Shown one piece after another: positions 45,532 through 54,932 of a DNA stretch of 64,000 nucleotides. The DNA comes from Marimonas arenosa (GTDB lineage Bacteria > Pseudomonadota > Alphaproteobacteria > Rhodobacterales > Rhodobacteraceae), in contig NZ_JANHAX010000001.1 in NCBI RefSeq assembly GCF_030848945.1, positions 496,001 through 560,000 of the forward strand, in the 5' to 3' direction. Numbering within the stretch: position 1 is the first letter of the stretch; each line of letters opens with the position of its first letter. A program made the translations under genes and the position numbers. The notes under the pieces are model-generated. The model ran no database searches and had not been told where the DNA came from. It saw only the letters and a program-made list of their open reading frames with translations.

Positions 45532-46503
45532 ATGGCACTCGGCTGGGCATTGGCTGGTCTAGGCGCCGCCGGGGCGACAGGTGTTGTCCGGATGCGCGCG
45601 CGCCGGCACGAGGCCCGGGCCGAGGCCGCCTTCCCACCCGAGGGCGACGTGATCACGGTTGGCGGCCACCGCGTGCACGGGGTGGTGATGGGCGACAGCG
45701 GCCCGGATGTCATTCTGATCCATGGCGCATCGGGCAACGCCCGCGATTTCACCCATTCGCTCGCGCCCAAGCTGGCCGAGTCTTTCCGGGTTTTCGTATT
45801 CGATCGTCCCGGCCTTGGCTACACCGACAGGATCAATCGAACCGGCGCCTCGATCGTGCAACAGGCCGAGCTGCTGTCGGACGCCGCCGCCCAGCTCGGC
45901 GCGCGTAAACCCATCGTCCTTGGCCAGTCCTATGGCGGCGCGGTGGCACTGGCCTGGGCGGTTCACCGGCCGAACCAGGTCGCGGCGCTGGTCCTGCTCG
46001 CCGCTGCGTCCCAGCCATGGACCACCGGGCTCGGTTGGTACTACACTCTGCTGTCGCACCGGTTGCTCGGGCCTTTGATCATCCCGCTGCTTACCGCCTT
46101 CGTGAAAGACGCGCGGGTATCGCGCGAACTCGATGCGATCTTCGCGCCTCAGTCGCCGCCGCCGGGCTATGGCGACCATATCGGAGCCGGTCTGACCCTG
46201 CGCCGCGCCAGCCTGCGCGCCAACGCCTTGCAGCGCGCAAATCTTCTGGCCGAGATCACCACCCTCCAACAGCGCTATGCCGAGATATCGCTACCGGTCG
46301 AAAGCCTACACGGTACTGCCGACACCACCGTGGGCCTGCGCATCCATGCCGAGCCGCTGGCCGAACAGGTCGCAGGCAACCGCCTGAGCCGGCTGGAAGG
46401 GATCGGCCACATGCCACAACATGTCGCCCAGCCCGAGGTCGCGGCCGCCGTCCGTCGCGCAGCGCAACGCGCCGGGCTTTTGCCCACCGGCGAAATCCGT
46501 TAA
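45532..46503 (+). CDS. Alpha/beta hydrolase
   Basis: A 323-residue alpha/beta hydrolase. A short N-terminal hydrophobic part ([18 protein letters not shown]) may anchor it to the membrane. The oxyanion motif [17 protein letters not shown], the nucleophile Ser in [16 protein letters not shown], and the catalytic His in [17 protein letters not shown] are all present. It follows metA by one base, so it is probably coupled to it, but a link to methionine is not obvious. Reaction is unknown; esterase or haloperoxidase-like families are the closest in pattern. Confidence 0.85.
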   Translation: MALGWALAGLGAAGATGVVRMRARRHEARAEAAFPPEGDVITVGGHRVHGVVMGDSGPDVILIHGASGNARDFTHSLAPKLAESFRVFVFDRPGLGYTDRINRTGASIVQQAELLSDAAAQLGARKPIVLGQSYGGAVALAWAVHRPNQVAALVLLAAASQPWTTGLGWYYTLLSHRLLGPLIIPLLTAFVKDARVSRELDAIFAPQSPPPGYGDHIGAGLTLRRASLRANALQRANLLAEITTLQQRYAEISLPVESLHGTADTTVGLRIHAEPLAEQVAGNRLSRLEGIGHMPQHVAQPEVAAAVRRAAQRAGLLPTGEIR

Positions 46504-46540
46504 GCCTTTTAACATCATTGTCCCCGGAAGGATGTCAGAC

Positions 46541-47416
46541 ATGAGCACCGAGTTACCCTTCGACGGCGCGATTGGCCGGTTTTTCGAAGACGATGCCCCC
46601 GATTCCATCCGCAACGCGATCCGCCGCGCCGAAAAAGGCGACATCCTCGACCCGAGCTATCCACATTCCGAACGCATGCCGCGCAAGGCCTATGAAAAGG
46701 ACATGGCAAAGCTACAGATCGAACTGGTCAAACTTCAGGCCTGGGCCAAGCAAACCGGCGCCCGCATCGCCGTCGTGTTCGAAGGCCGCGATGCCGCCGG
46801 CAAGGGTGGCACGATCAAACGCTTTCGCGAAAATCTGAACCCGCGCGGCGCCCGTGTCGTGGCGCTGTCAAAGCCGACCGAAACCGAGGCCACCCAATGG
46901 TATTTCCAGCGCTACGTCGATCACCTTCCCGCCGGCGGCGAAATCGTGTTCTATGATCGCTCCTGGTACAATCGTGGCGTCGTCGAAAAGGTCTTCGGGT
47001 TCTGCACCGACGACCAGCGCGAACATTTCTTCGCCCAAGTGGGCGATTTCGAGCGCATGCTTGTCGACGAGGGCATTTTTCTCTTCAAGCTCTGGCTCAA
47101 TGTCGGCCGAGCGGAGCAATTGAACCGTTTTCTCAAGCGCGAAAGCGACCCGCTGAAGCAGTGGAAACTCAGCTGGATCGATGTCGAGGGTCTGAAAAAA
47201 TGGGACGACTACACCGCCGCCATCAGTGAGACCTTCGACCGCTCAGACAGCGATCACGCGCCTTGGACGGTGATCCGCTCGGATGACAAGCGGCGCGCCA
47301 GGTTGGCCGCAATCCGCACCGTTCTGAGCAGCATTCCTTATGCACGCAAGAATGAAAAAGCCATCGGTCAGATCGACGATACAATCTGCGGCGGCCCCGG
47401 CATCTGGGCCGCATGA
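46541..47416 (+). CDS. ppk2: Polyphosphate kinase 2
   Basis: A 291-residue PPK2. The Walker [21 protein letters not shown], the second motif [18 protein letters not shown] and the lid [20 protein letters not shown] are diagnostic. This class transfers phosphate between polyphosphate and nucleoside diphosphates, in relatives favouring ATP or GTP formation. The ATG at 46541 has GGAAGG nine bases upstream; an in-frame ATG at 46532 touches that site and is unlikely. The TetR-type gene starts one base after the stop and may control it. Confidence 0.94.
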   Translation: MSTELPFDGAIGRFFEDDAPDSIRNAIRRAEKGDILDPSYPHSERMPRKAYEKDMAKLQIELVKLQAWAKQTGARIAVVFEGRDAAGKGGTIKRFRENLNPRGARVVALSKPTETEATQWYFQRYVDHLPAGGEIVFYDRSWYNRGVVEKVFGFCTDDQREHFFAQVGDFERMLVDEGIFLFKLWLNVGRAEQLNRFLKRESDPLKQWKLSWIDVEGLKKWDDYTAAISETFDRSDSDHAPWTVIRSDDKRRARLAAIRTVLSSIPYARKNEKAIGQIDDTICGGPGIWAA

Positions 47417-47417
47417 C

Positions 47418-48035
47418 ATGCCCAAGCGCGGCTACCATCACGGAAACCTCAGACAGGCGCTGGTCGACGCCGCGCTGATGCTGATCGAAGCCAAAGGCCC
47501 GACCGGTTTCACCCTGTCTGAAGCTGCGAAACAAGCCGGCGTCACACCAGCCGCCGTCTATCGCCATTTCGAAGGCCGCGAAGATCTTATCGCCGAGGCC
47601 GCGCGGCAGGGATACGAGATATTCGCCGATGTGATGAAATATGCCTACGACAAAGGACAGCCTTCGGCGCTCGCCGCATTCGAGGCGACCGGCCGCGCTT
47701 ATCTCGCCTTCGCCCGGAAATATCCTGGACATTATATCGCGATGTTCGAGAGCGGAATATCCGTTAACCGCACGCCGGATCTCGCCGCCGTCTCGGCGCG
47801 GGCCCGCGGTGTGCTGGAGAAGGCCGCAGCAGATCTTTCGGAGCACATCTCGCCGGACAAGCGCCCACCGGCAGCCATGTTCTCAGCCCATATCTGGGCG
47901 ATGTCACATGGCGTGGTGGAACTGTTCGCGCGCACCGCTCCCGGATCGCAAAGCCCATTTTCCCCCGAAGACCTGCTCGAGACCGGCATCGGCATCTATT
48001 TGCGCGGACTGGGTTTGATCAAACCCGACGACTAG
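47418..48035 (+). CDS. TetR-family transcriptional regulator
   Basis: A 205-residue regulator. The N-terminal helix-turn-helix is clear: KRGYHHGNLRQALVDAALML, then FTLSEAAKQAGVTPAAVYRH and FEGREDLIAEAARQGYEIFA. The rest is the helical ligand-binding domain ending IYLRGLGLI. The HxHGNLR start places it in the TetR subgroup with WHG-type C-terminal domains (here IWAMSHGVVELF). It abuts ppk2 in the same direction; regulation of ppk2 is inferred. Confidence 0.9.
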   Translation: MPKRGYHHGNLRQALVDAALMLIEAKGPTGFTLSEAAKQAGVTPAAVYRHFEGREDLIAEAARQGYEIFADVMKYAYDKGQPSALAAFEATGRAYLAFARKYPGHYIAMFESGISVNRTPDLAAVSARARGVLEKAAADLSEHISPDKRPPAAMFSAHIWAMSHGVVELFARTAPGSQSPFSPEDLLETGIGIYLRGLGLIKPDD

Positions 48036-48106
48036 TTGTGGAACCCGAGCCCGCGGCCAGACGTGGAGTCCGGAGCCGCAGGAAAACCCCACCGGCGGAG
48101 CACTTT

Positions 48107-48865
48107 CTATTGAATGCTATAGCGCGTGTTGAACAGGATGGCCTGGTTTAGCGTCCCGTCGATACGAAACCGAGGCCCCACCGGCACCGCGTTGAGATCC
48201 AAGCGACGCAGCCAGCGGGCATAAATTTTCGGTACGATCCCGATTATGCTGCTGCCGCCAGATTCCTTGACCGTGTCGATCATCTTGTTGACCAGAATCT
48301 TTTGTATCGCCGGGCGGCGCGCGGCGCCTACCGCGTCGGTGATGAAAACCCGGGTCGCCTCCCACACCGTTGGATCGACCGGTGCGTCAAAGAACAGCAC
48401 GTCGCGCGGCAGTCCGTTGAGCAGTCCGAGTTGGGCATCGCGCAGCATGTAACTGTGTAAACCGACCTGTGCGGTCGTCGGGCTGAGGCGAATCCCGGCG
48501 AGCACTTCGCCATATTCATGCACCACCACCATACGACAAAACGGCGTGTCGTACTGGTCGAACTCCATGCCGTCGGCGCAAGGCAGGTTCCAGCCCAGCT
48601 GATCGATAAACACCCTCTTGCGGGTTTTCATGAAATTCACATAGAGCTCGCCGTAGCGATGCATGGAGGCAAACGACATCGTGGTCGTCTTCACCGACCG
48701 GTTTTTTTCAGCGACGGTCGCAAAGTCCGGCCGGGTCCGCCGTTTTACCCTGATCTGTTCCCCACCGGTCGTTCCGCCGGTCGTCTCTGGCAGACGGCTC
48801 GGCAGCAATTCCGGAAAAACCAAACTCGCACGCGACTCCGAGGGGGGAACGCGCTGGTGTTTCAT
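48107..48865 (-). CDS. LuxI-family acyl-homoserine-lactone synthase with N-terminal extension
   Basis: A 252-residue LuxI-type synthase, making AHL signals from S-adenosylmethionine and acyl-ACP. All eight hallmark residues can be placed: R in FMKTRKRVFIDQLGWNLP (82-84), F86, W92, then E101/D103 and D106 in GMEFDQYDTPFC, R126 in AGIRLSPTT, and E169 and R172 in WEATRVFITD. Residues 1-62 form an extra basic, low-complexity part not usual in LuxI; an alternative start at Met63 (48679) would give a normal length but has no evident ribosome-binding sequence, whereas AGGGTGCG precedes Met1. No luxR gene is adjacent; a kinase/regulator pair follows on the same strand. Confidence 0.9.
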   Translation of the reverse strand: MKHQRVPPSESRASLVFPELLPSRLPETTGGTTGGEQIRVKRRTRPDFATVAEKNRSVKTTTMSFASMHRYGELYVNFMKTRKRVFIDQLGWNLPCADGMEFDQYDTPFCRMVVVHEYGEVLAGIRLSPTTAQVGLHSYMLRDAQLGLLNGLPRDVLFFDAPVDPTVWEATRVFITDAVGAARRPAIQKILVNKMIDTVKESGGSSIIGIVPKIYARWLRRLDLNAVPVGPRFRIDGTLNQAILFNTRYSIQ

Positions 48866-49154
48866 GTCGCACCCTGGTTGTATCTAGTTTTCATCCCAGA
48901 ACCAATAACAGGGTCCTTTGCCTAATTGTCCACGTATTTTTGCCAAAATTATTGCATAATCTTAGAATTGCCCCCTGCCTTGGCCGATCTGCAACACTTA
49001 CGTTGAGTCATAGATGGTTACTGCACAACGCTCATGCGTCGGCATGTGAGCGCAATGTGCGCTTTGAATACGGTTTCTTTCTCCGCAGTGACGCAGTTGG
49101 ACCGTGAACGGTTGGAAACCGCCTTCGCCAGATTACCGGTTGAGTTGAATCGGA
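48866..49154. other. AT-rich promoter region upstream of luxI
   Basis: This 289-base gap is unusually AT-rich between 48880 and 48970. On the minus strand TGGACA and TGTTAT, 16 bases apart, could serve as promoter for the luxI gene. No perfect lux-box palindrome was seen. No terminator for the kinase gene was found. Confidence 0.4.
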
Positions 49155-50570
49155 TTATTCCGCTGCGAGAGCATTGCGACCGGTTTCGGGACTGGTCTCA
49201 TCAGGCTCAACGAGCGGCTGCAGGCCGGGATTGTACTCCTTCAGCACGATGAAGAATGTCGATCCCTTGCCGAGTTCGCTCACATAGTCGATCTCGCCAT
49301 GGTGGCGGTCGATGATTTGCTTCGAAATACTCATACCCAGGCCCGAGCCGCCGCTCCGACGCTGGTCTGAGGAGTCGATTTGCGTAAAGTAGCCGAACAC
49401 CTTGTCATGTGCACCGTCAGGAATGCCGATGCCATGGTCGCGCACGCAGATCTTCACCCCTTCCCCGCACCGTTCCGACCAGACCTCAACCAGTTTGCGG
49501 TCGCCTGAGAATTTCACCGCATTGGAGATCAGGTTGGTTAAAACCTGAATAAGACGCCGCTCGTCGCCGAAAATCTTGGCATTCGTCACCGTGTCGATCA
49601 GTTCGAGGCGCACGTTATGTTTTTCCGCGAAACCGCTATTGGCGTCGACCGATTCCTGTAGCAGCGTCGCCACGTCGACCGGCACGAAGTCGCTGAAGCC
49701 GCGATCGGACTCCATCCGCTGAACGTCCAGCACGTCGTTGATCAGCCGTTCCAGCCGCTCACTGTTGCGGCCTGCGATATCGAGGAGCTTGGCGTACCCT
49801 TCAGGCACGTCGCCCAGGGCGCCGGTATTGATCAGGTCGATTGATCCCTTGATAGAGGTCAGCGGCGTGCGCAGTTCGTGGCTTACTGTCGAGACGAAAC
49901 GTGACTTGACTTGGTAAGCTTCCAGCGTCTTGCTGTGCTCGGATTCGATCTGGCGCAGGTGCCGCAGGTTACGGCGATACATCGCCAGAAAGACCCGGCT
50001 GATGTCGATAATGAAATACATCACGAAGATCACGGTGAAAAAGTTCAGCCAGATCTGATCGTTCAGCGGCGGGGCGAAACGTACCACATCGATCAGTGCA
50101 ACTGCGACGAAGGCGGTGCCGTAGATGATCTCTCGGATCACCAGAGCGGCGAGGATCTGGTGGTTGTTCATCGCCGCGAAAAGGGCCGCTGCCAGCAGGA
50201 AGAACAACGGCGGGAAGTGCCCGGTGCCTTCCTGAAGGATCGCAAAGTTGAACACGAATGAGCTGATCGCCAGAGCGCTCAGCGCGGTGCTCAGCATGAT
50301 CAACTGCAACGCGTGCCGGATATCCGGCTGCGTCTCGGTCTGCCATCTATCGACCAGTCGAGCGATCCGGAAATCAAAAAACTCCGCCGCGATAACCGAC
50401 AGATAGCAGAGAACCGCGACCTCGGTGTCCAAGTAGAAAACCGTCAGCAGGAAGACCGCCAGAAAGATCCCCTGCCGCTGCCAGAACAGATCACGGATCG
50501 CCGAAACGTAGTCTTCGATCTGTTCCCGGCGGGTGGCGAGAAACCGACGTTTCAACTGGACTATGTTCAT
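49155..50570 (-). CDS. Membrane histidine kinase
   Basis: A 471-residue sensor kinase. Five or six hydrophobic segments between about 33 and 197 form a compact membrane sensor with no large periplasmic domain. A helical linker (residues 198-225) leads to the HisKA box with H231 in STVSHELRTPLTSIKGSIDL. The catalytic domain has the N box NLISNAVKFSGD, G1 DHGIGIPDG and G2 GGSGLGMSISKQI. It lies 39 bases after the response regulator at 50610-51665 and is its likely partner. The signal is unknown. The nearby luxI gene makes a density signal conceivable, but this is inference. Confidence 0.92.
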   Translation of the reverse strand: MNIVQLKRRFLATRREQIEDYVSAIRDLFWQRQGIFLAVFLLTVFYLDTEVAVLCYLSVIAAEFFDFRIARLVDRWQTETQPDIRHALQLIMLSTALSALAISSFVFNFAILQEGTGHFPPLFFLLAAALFAAMNNHQILAALVIREIIYGTAFVAVALIDVVRFAPPLNDQIWLNFFTVIFVMYFIIDISRVFLAMYRRNLRHLRQIESEHSKTLEAYQVKSRFVSTVSHELRTPLTSIKGSIDLINTGALGDVPEGYAKLLDIAGRNSERLERLINDVLDVQRMESDRGFSDFVPVDVATLLQESVDANSGFAEKHNVRLELIDTVTNAKIFGDERRLIQVLTNLISNAVKFSGDRKLVEVWSERCGEGVKICVRDHGIGIPDGAHDKVFGYFTQIDSSDQRRSGGSGLGMSISKQIIDRHHGEIDYVSELGKGSTFFIVLKEYNPGLQPLVEPDETSPETGRNALAAE

Positions 50571-50609
50571 ACCGCGCCCTCCGGTCGGATATCCGCCTGC
50601 TGCGGCGAC

Positions 50610-51665
50610 CTAGAACCCGCGCAGAACCGAAGACAGAAGCGTCCGGTAAGATCGGGTGTCGTTTGCCGCCGGCCCGGCAGCAACGGCCTTTCTCATCTCG
50701 GAACTCGGCGCCTGATCCCCTGCCACGGTCTCCGCAGCGGCCGTATCGCGCGCTTCAACCTTGGTGATTGCGTCGTTCATGAGGACACACGCCGAGGCCG
50801 TGTCGTTCTGCTTCAGTTCGGCATGTGGACTGACCACGATCTTCGGGCGCGTCTTCTTTTCACCGTGGGTGTCGATTTCGGAGTTGAGAAAGGTCTCGAT
50901 CGTTTCGGTATCCGAGAGGCGGTTGCCGTACTCGACACAGAGGAAGATCCCTTGTCCACGATAGGAAACCAGGCTGCCCATCTTTTCGGTCACTTCCGAC
51001 AGCAACAGGGCTACGTTACGCATACAGGCGTGAAATTCCTCGCTGCTGAGCGCGCGGTGCAGGTAGTAGCCATTTGAGACTTTGACCGCGAAGGCGCTGG
51101 TCTGTGGGGCACGGGAACTGGCCATTTGGCGCACGTAGTTGTCGAAGCGGTCGGTGTCTAGGAAACGGTTGAATTCGGTGAAATCCAGCTTGGCGTCGAA
51201 CTTAATCCGCTCTGACCGCGCCCGACCGACCAGCGGGGCAAGCTCTCCGCCTTCGGCCGCGGCACGTTTGGTCTCGCTGGCGCGGAACGCATTGGCGATG
51301 CGGTTGCGCAGGTCCTCGAAATTGAAGGGCTTGGTGACATAGTCTGTCGCGCCGGCCAGGAAGGCTTTCTCAACGTAGTCCATTTGCGACATCGCTGTCA
51401 GCATGATCACGGGCGTATCACGATAGCCTGCGGTGCTGCGGATCCGGGCGCAAACATCCACCCCATTCATCTCGGGCATCTGAATGTCGAGCAGCACCAG
51501 GTCGAACCGTGGACGTCCCTCGCCCATCAGCTTCAGCGCCTCTTGCCCCGAACTTGCGGTCGAAACGTCGTGTCCGCCCAGGGCGACCAGGGCGGTCGAG
51601 AGCAGTTCAAGAATACTGGGCTCGTCATCGACGACGAGCACGCGTGTCGCTTTCGTTTCCGTCAT
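50610..51665 (-). CDS. Response regulator with degenerate GGDEF-like output domain
   Basis: A 351-residue regulator. The receiver (1-125) has DDE at 13-15, phospho-acceptor D60, T90 and K112. A helical linker follows. Residues about 190-290 (FAVKVSNGYYLHRALSSEEF, then LLSEVTEKMGSLVSYRGQGI and FLCVEY) have the order of a GGDEF fold, in which SYRGQGIFLCV takes the place of RxGGDEFxxL; the GGDEF/EF signature itself is gone, so it cannot be an active diguanylate cyclase. There is no DNA-binding helix-turn-helix. A partner-binding or ligand-binding output is likely. Confidence 0.85.
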   Translation of the reverse strand: MTETKATRVLVVDDEPSILELLSTALVALGGHDVSTASSGQEALKLMGEGRPRFDLVLLDIQMPEMNGVDVCARIRSTAGYRDTPVIMLTAMSQMDYVEKAFLAGATDYVTKPFNFEDLRNRIANAFRASETKRAAAEGGELAPLVGRARSERIKFDAKLDFTEFNRFLDTDRFDNYVRQMASSRAPQTSAFAVKVSNGYYLHRALSSEEFHACMRNVALLLSEVTEKMGSLVSYRGQGIFLCVEYGNRLSDTETIETFLNSEIDTHGEKKTRPKIVVSPHAELKQNDTASACVLMNDAITKVEARDTAAAETVAGDQAPSSEMRKAVAAGPAANDTRSYRTLLSSVLRGF

Positions 51666-51878
51666 TGCCTACCCCACAAGGATTTTTTGTTATTCAGGGA
51701 GGGAACTCACTACCTCGGTTACCTTTACAATCGGCCTCAGAGATAATCCGACAATGTGGCGAAATATTGCTCCAAAAGGGGTTTTGTCGAAGTTTCGCTG
51801 GGTATCCAGCCACCCCCTTGCGACGCTTTGCGGTGTAGTTCGAGGCTCGGAAAATACGCCTGCCAGCTGGACCGCAGC

Positions 51879-51907
51879 AAAAACAAGAAGGCCGCCCGAA
51901 GGCGGCC
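51879..51907 (-). terminator. Rho-independent terminator of the rplM-rpsI operon
   Basis: On the minus strand GGCCGCC-TTCG-GGCGGCC (51907-51890) is followed by TTCTTGTTTTT. The stem is 7 bp of G-C with the very stable TTCG loop, 25 bases after the rpsI stop. Confidence 0.93.
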
Positions 51908-51932
51908 TCCATAATCCGACATCCAGTTGAAG

Positions 51933-52424
51933 TCAGCGTTTCGAGAACTGGAAGCTCCGGCGTGCCTTACGTTTACCGTACTTCTTCCGTTCCACCACGC
52001 GGCTGTCGCGGGTCAGGAAACCGGCCGCTTTCAAAGCGCTGCGCAGGCTCGGATCGTAAAGCTGAAGCGCTTTCGAAATACCGTGCTTGACCGCACCGGC
52101 CTGGCCGCTAAGGCCGCCGCCCTTGACGGTGGCCATCACGTCGAACTGGTCGGCCACGCCGGCCACGTCGAACGGCTGGCGCAGGATCATCTGCAGCACC
52201 GGACGCGCAAAATACTTGTCCATCTCCTTGCCATTGACGGAAACCTTACCGGAGCCCGGCTTGATCCAGACGCGGGCCACCGCATCCTTGCGCTTGCCGG
52301 TGGCATAGGACCGGCCCAGCTCGTCGCGCACGGGTTCACGCGGGGTTTCGACCTCGGCCACGGGCGCCTCGGTACCTTCTGCCACCTGGCCCAGCTCTTC
52401 GAGCGAGTTCACTTGATCGGTCAT
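51933..52424 (-). CDS. rpsI: 30S ribosomal protein S9
   Basis: A 163-residue S9. The N-terminal 30-odd residues are an acidic extension ([20 protein letters not shown]), as often found in alphaproteobacteria. The conserved core begins [20 protein letters not shown], with [40 protein letters not shown] and the C-terminal QFSKR tail that reaches the P-site tRNA. It lies 5 bases after rplM and shares its promoter and terminator. Confidence 0.97.
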   Translation of the reverse strand: MTDQVNSLEELGQVAEGTEAPVAEVETPREPVRDELGRSYATGKRKDAVARVWIKPGSGKVSVNGKEMDKYFARPVLQMILRQPFDVAGVADQFDVMATVKGGGLSGQAGAVKHGISKALQLYDPSLRSALKAAGFLTRDSRVVERKKYGKRKARRSFQFSKR

Positions 52425-52429
52425 CTCTC

Positions 52430-52891
52430 TCAGCTCCGCGTGTTTTTCTTGTTCATGGATTTGACATCCAGCACTTCGGGGTTCTGAGCCTCGTGCGGAT
52501 GCTCGGCGCCGGCATAGACGCGCAGGTTGGTCATTTGCCTGCGCGACAGACGATTGCCCGGCAACATGCGCTTTACGGCCTGCATCACAAGCCGCTCGGG
52601 GTGTGCGCCCTCGAGGATCTGGCCGGCAGTGCGGCTTTTGATGCCGCCGGGATAACCGGTATGCCAGTAATGCACCTTGTCAGTGCGCTTCTTGCCGGTC
52701 ATCTGCACCTTGTCAGCATTGATGACGATCACGTTGTCGCCCATGTCCATGTGCGGGGTGAAGCTCGGCTTGTGCTTGCCACGCAGGCGCGTGGCCACGA
52801 TCGACGCAAGACGGCCCAGAACAACGCCTTCGGCGTCGATCAGGATCCATTTCTTGTCGATGTCTGCAGGGGTTGCAGAGAAGGTTTTCAT
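52430..52891 (-). CDS. rplM: 50S ribosomal protein L13
   Basis: A 153-residue L13, with [20 protein letters not shown] and [19 protein letters not shown], then [20 protein letters not shown] and [20 protein letters not shown]. It starts the two-gene rplM-rpsI operon, conserved throughout bacteria, 54 bases downstream of a near-consensus housekeeping promoter. Confidence 0.97.
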   Translation of the reverse strand: MKTFSATPADIDKKWILIDAEGVVLGRLASIVATRLRGKHKPSFTPHMDMGDNVIVINADKVQMTGKKRTDKVHYWHTGYPGGIKSRTAGQILEGAHPERLVMQAVKRMLPGNRLSRRQMTNLRVYAGAEHPHEAQNPEVLDVKSMNKKNTRS

Positions 52892-52945
52892 GTCAAACCT
52901 CGGAAATCGAAGGGTTACGGTTCATCGCTTTCGCGGGATGGACGG

Positions 52946-52973
52946 GTTATAGCGGGTGCAGAAACGCAGTCAA
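52946..52973 (-). promoter_or_regulatory. Sigma70-type promoter of rplM-rpsI
   Basis: On the minus strand TTGACT (52973-52968) and TATAAC (52951-52946) are separated by 16 bases. Both hexamers are one base off consensus. Transcription would begin about 45 bases before the rplM ATG. Confidence 0.75.
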
Positions 52974-53165
52974 GCGCATTGTGTTGGAATTTATACAGCA
53001 AAAACAATGTTTTAAAATTACGGTATTATTTTACCCCACAAGTTTCTTTGGCCGGGCCAGGCGGCGACCAACACTGCGGCAAGTAACCAGTGATATGCGT
53101 CAAAGTACTGTCGCGTTGCGGATCACATTGGAAACCAAATTGAGCTGGAAAGAGAAGAAGAAGCA

Positions 53166-53660
53166 ATGAGACACGTTGTGACTCTCGCCACGGTGGTTGT
53201 TGCGCTTTGTCTCGCGGCACTTCCCACCGCAACCGCAGCGTAGTCCCAGAGGATTTTTGATGACAGGGATGTTTTTGGATCAGTCAAGTTCCGCCGCCTA
53301 CTCGACCAGGCCAGGATCACAACCAACGAAACCCGCGAGGAAACCTACGAACGTGTCGGCCACATGCCCGGCCAGCAATATCGCCATCTCGTCGACAACT
53401 CCGACAGACGCGCCTTCTTCGATGCTCTGGTCGAGTTTCTGGAGCACAGTTCCGTGGCCATCTACACCAAGACCAAACTGTTCCGCGCTCGAGACTGTCA
53501 TATGAACGAGGCATTCCGGCGCGGGCTGCTCGGCGCATCCGACGAGCTCGGATACATGCCGATCTTTTCTATTTTTTCGTCCGAAGAAATGCTTCTGCCC
53601 CCTCCCAACGCCACCCTGTCAGGCGGTCGTTTCCGCATCGACGAGAATCGCCCGAACTGA
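53166..53660 (+). pseudogene. Secreted-protein gene interrupted by an amber codon after the signal peptide
   Basis: From the ATG at 53166 the frame reads MRHVVTLATVVVALCLAALP-TATAA, a complete signal peptide, and then meets TAG at 53241-53243, codon 26. The same frame stays open for 138 more codons to TGA at 53658-53660. The downstream part begins SQRIFDDRDVFGSVKFRRLL and includes HLVDNSDRRAFFDALVEFLE and SVAIYTKTKLFRARDCHMNE, which looks like real protein. AGAGAAGAAGAAG lies before the ATG. If the TAG is read through or is a mutation, the product would be 164 residues, exported. No family is recognised. A second start at 53364 would give a 98-residue protein without a signal. Confidence 0.6.
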
Positions 53661-53854
53661 TGTCACTTGCAGCCAGGGCGGGCCTCGGCGAACCGGGCCA
53701 CATTACCGGATATGCCACCGAGAACGCCAAGGGCGACCAACCTGCGAAAAGATGGGAACTGTCTGGCAACGAGTGGTTCTTCCGCACCCTGCCCGGCGCC
53801 CGCCATCAGTTGATCTGGAGCTCAACCATTTCGGCGGGCTGGTCGATTTCGTAG
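53660..53854 (+). CDS. Possible small protein downstream of the amber gene
   Basis: A 64-codon frame, MSLAARAGLGEPGHITGYAT, starts in the last base of the preceding stop (TGATG) and ends one base before the convergent transporter gene. It includes KRWELSGNEWFFRTLPGARH, not low-complexity. It may be a coupled small gene, or a frame-shifted tail of the interrupted gene before it. No family is recognised. Confidence 0.35.
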   Translation: MSLAARAGLGEPGHITGYATENAKGDQPAKRWELSGNEWFFRTLPGARHQLIWSSTISAGWSIS

Positions 53855-53855
53855 A

Positions 53856-54818
53856 CTAGCGCCCCGTTCGTCCTTCTCGCCACATGATCAGGCCCCCGGC
53901 TCCCACAATCAGCAACACGCCGGGGAAAAGGGTTGCTACCGGTGCTTCGCCAAAGAAAAACCAACCGAACACAAAAGCACTGAGAATACCGAAATATCCG
54001 AATGGCGCCAGGATCGACGGCGCGGCGCTGCGATAGGCAAGCATCATGAAAAGGACGCCGGTGCCTCCGAGGATCCCCATGGCGAAAATCAGTCCGACAT
54101 CGGCTGGGCTCTGTAGCTGGGTGAATTCGGTCGTGAAGGCTGCCAGGATGATCGCCCCCACTGCAGCAGCGGCCGAGGAATAGAGATACAACAGGCCGTT
54201 CGACACGTCCGGCCCGAAGAAACGGACCGTCACCATCGAAAACGCGTAGCAGAACGCCGCTCCCACCGGGAATAGCGCCGCCACGGTGAAGGCGTCCGAA
54301 CCGGGCCGCAGGATCCAAACCACACCGACAAATCCCAGAAGCAGCGCCCCGATACGCCACGGCCCGACCCGTTCTCCCAGGAGGATGACCGACAAGAGCA
54401 CGACGAAAAGCGCATTGGTCTGCCCGAGCGTCGCCACGGTTGCCAGTTCCAGTCGCGACAAGGCAGTGTAAAAGAACAGCTGCGCCAACGCCACGGCAAA
54501 TCCCCGTCCAATGGCCAACGGCCAGTTTTCGATCTTCAGCGACGAGCCCCGCAGACGCAGTTCACCCGTCCAGATCAAGAGAGCCAGGCTCGGCACGAGT
54601 CCAAGCACGTTGCGGTAGGCCGAGAGTTCCGGCGGCGCGTAACGTGCCGACAACATCCGGACCAGAAGGCTCATCATGTCAAAGCAGAGGATCGCAAGCA
54701 GGAGCAACCCGATAGCCTTGAGCGCCCGGTTCAACTCGCTTCGGTTGTCGGCCTGAGTCTCCACGCGGTCCGCCCTCCTATCGTCATCAAACCGGATTGG
54801 CTCGTGACGACAAGACAT
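53856..54818 (-). CDS. EamA-family (DMT) transporter
   Basis: A ten-helix DMT transporter of about 320 residues. First repeat: ALKAIGLLLLAILCFDMMSL, then YRNVLGLVPSLALLIWTGEL and FYTALSRLELATVATLGQTN, LFVVLLSVILLGE. Second repeat: VGAAFCYAFSMVTVRFF and LIFAMGILGGTGVLFMMLAY. It resembles the RibN/S-adenosylmethionine-type subgroup by pattern, but substrate is unknown. The start at 54818 is preferred on length; a longer frame opens at 54854. The N-terminal 30 residues are hydrophilic. It is convergent with the small frames at 53166-53854. Confidence 0.85.
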   Translation of the reverse strand: MSCRHEPIRFDDDRRADRVETQADNRSELNRALKAIGLLLLAILCFDMMSLLVRMLSARYAPPELSAYRNVLGLVPSLALLIWTGELRLRGSSLKIENWPLAIGRGFAVALAQLFFYTALSRLELATVATLGQTNALFVVLLSVILLGERVGPWRIGALLLGFVGVVWILRPGSDAFTVAALFPVGAAFCYAFSMVTVRFFGPDVSNGLLYLYSSAAAAVGAIILAAFTTEFTQLQSPADVGLIFAMGILGGTGVLFMMLAYRSAAPSILAPFGYFGILSAFVFGWFFFGEAPVATLFPGVLLIVGAGGLIMWREGRTGR

Positions 54819-54932
54819 GGGCCCGTCTTTCCCGGCTTCGCGACGCAACGGCATCGTTTCGCAGAGGCGATGGTTTCCGACCCACGCGACACTACGGGAT
54901 TGACAACAGGCTGGCGCCCCGCCACGACCGGT

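Noticed and set aside
49034-49252. A 72-codon plus-strand frame before luxI
   Set aside because: Half of it is antisense to the kinase gene, there is no ribosome-binding site, and the sequence is not protein-like.
53241-53243. Pyrrolysine at the TAG codon
   Set aside because: No pylS, pylT or pylBCD gene is visible, and the MttB-family gene in the window has no amber codon. A nonsense mutation or ordinary readthrough is simpler.
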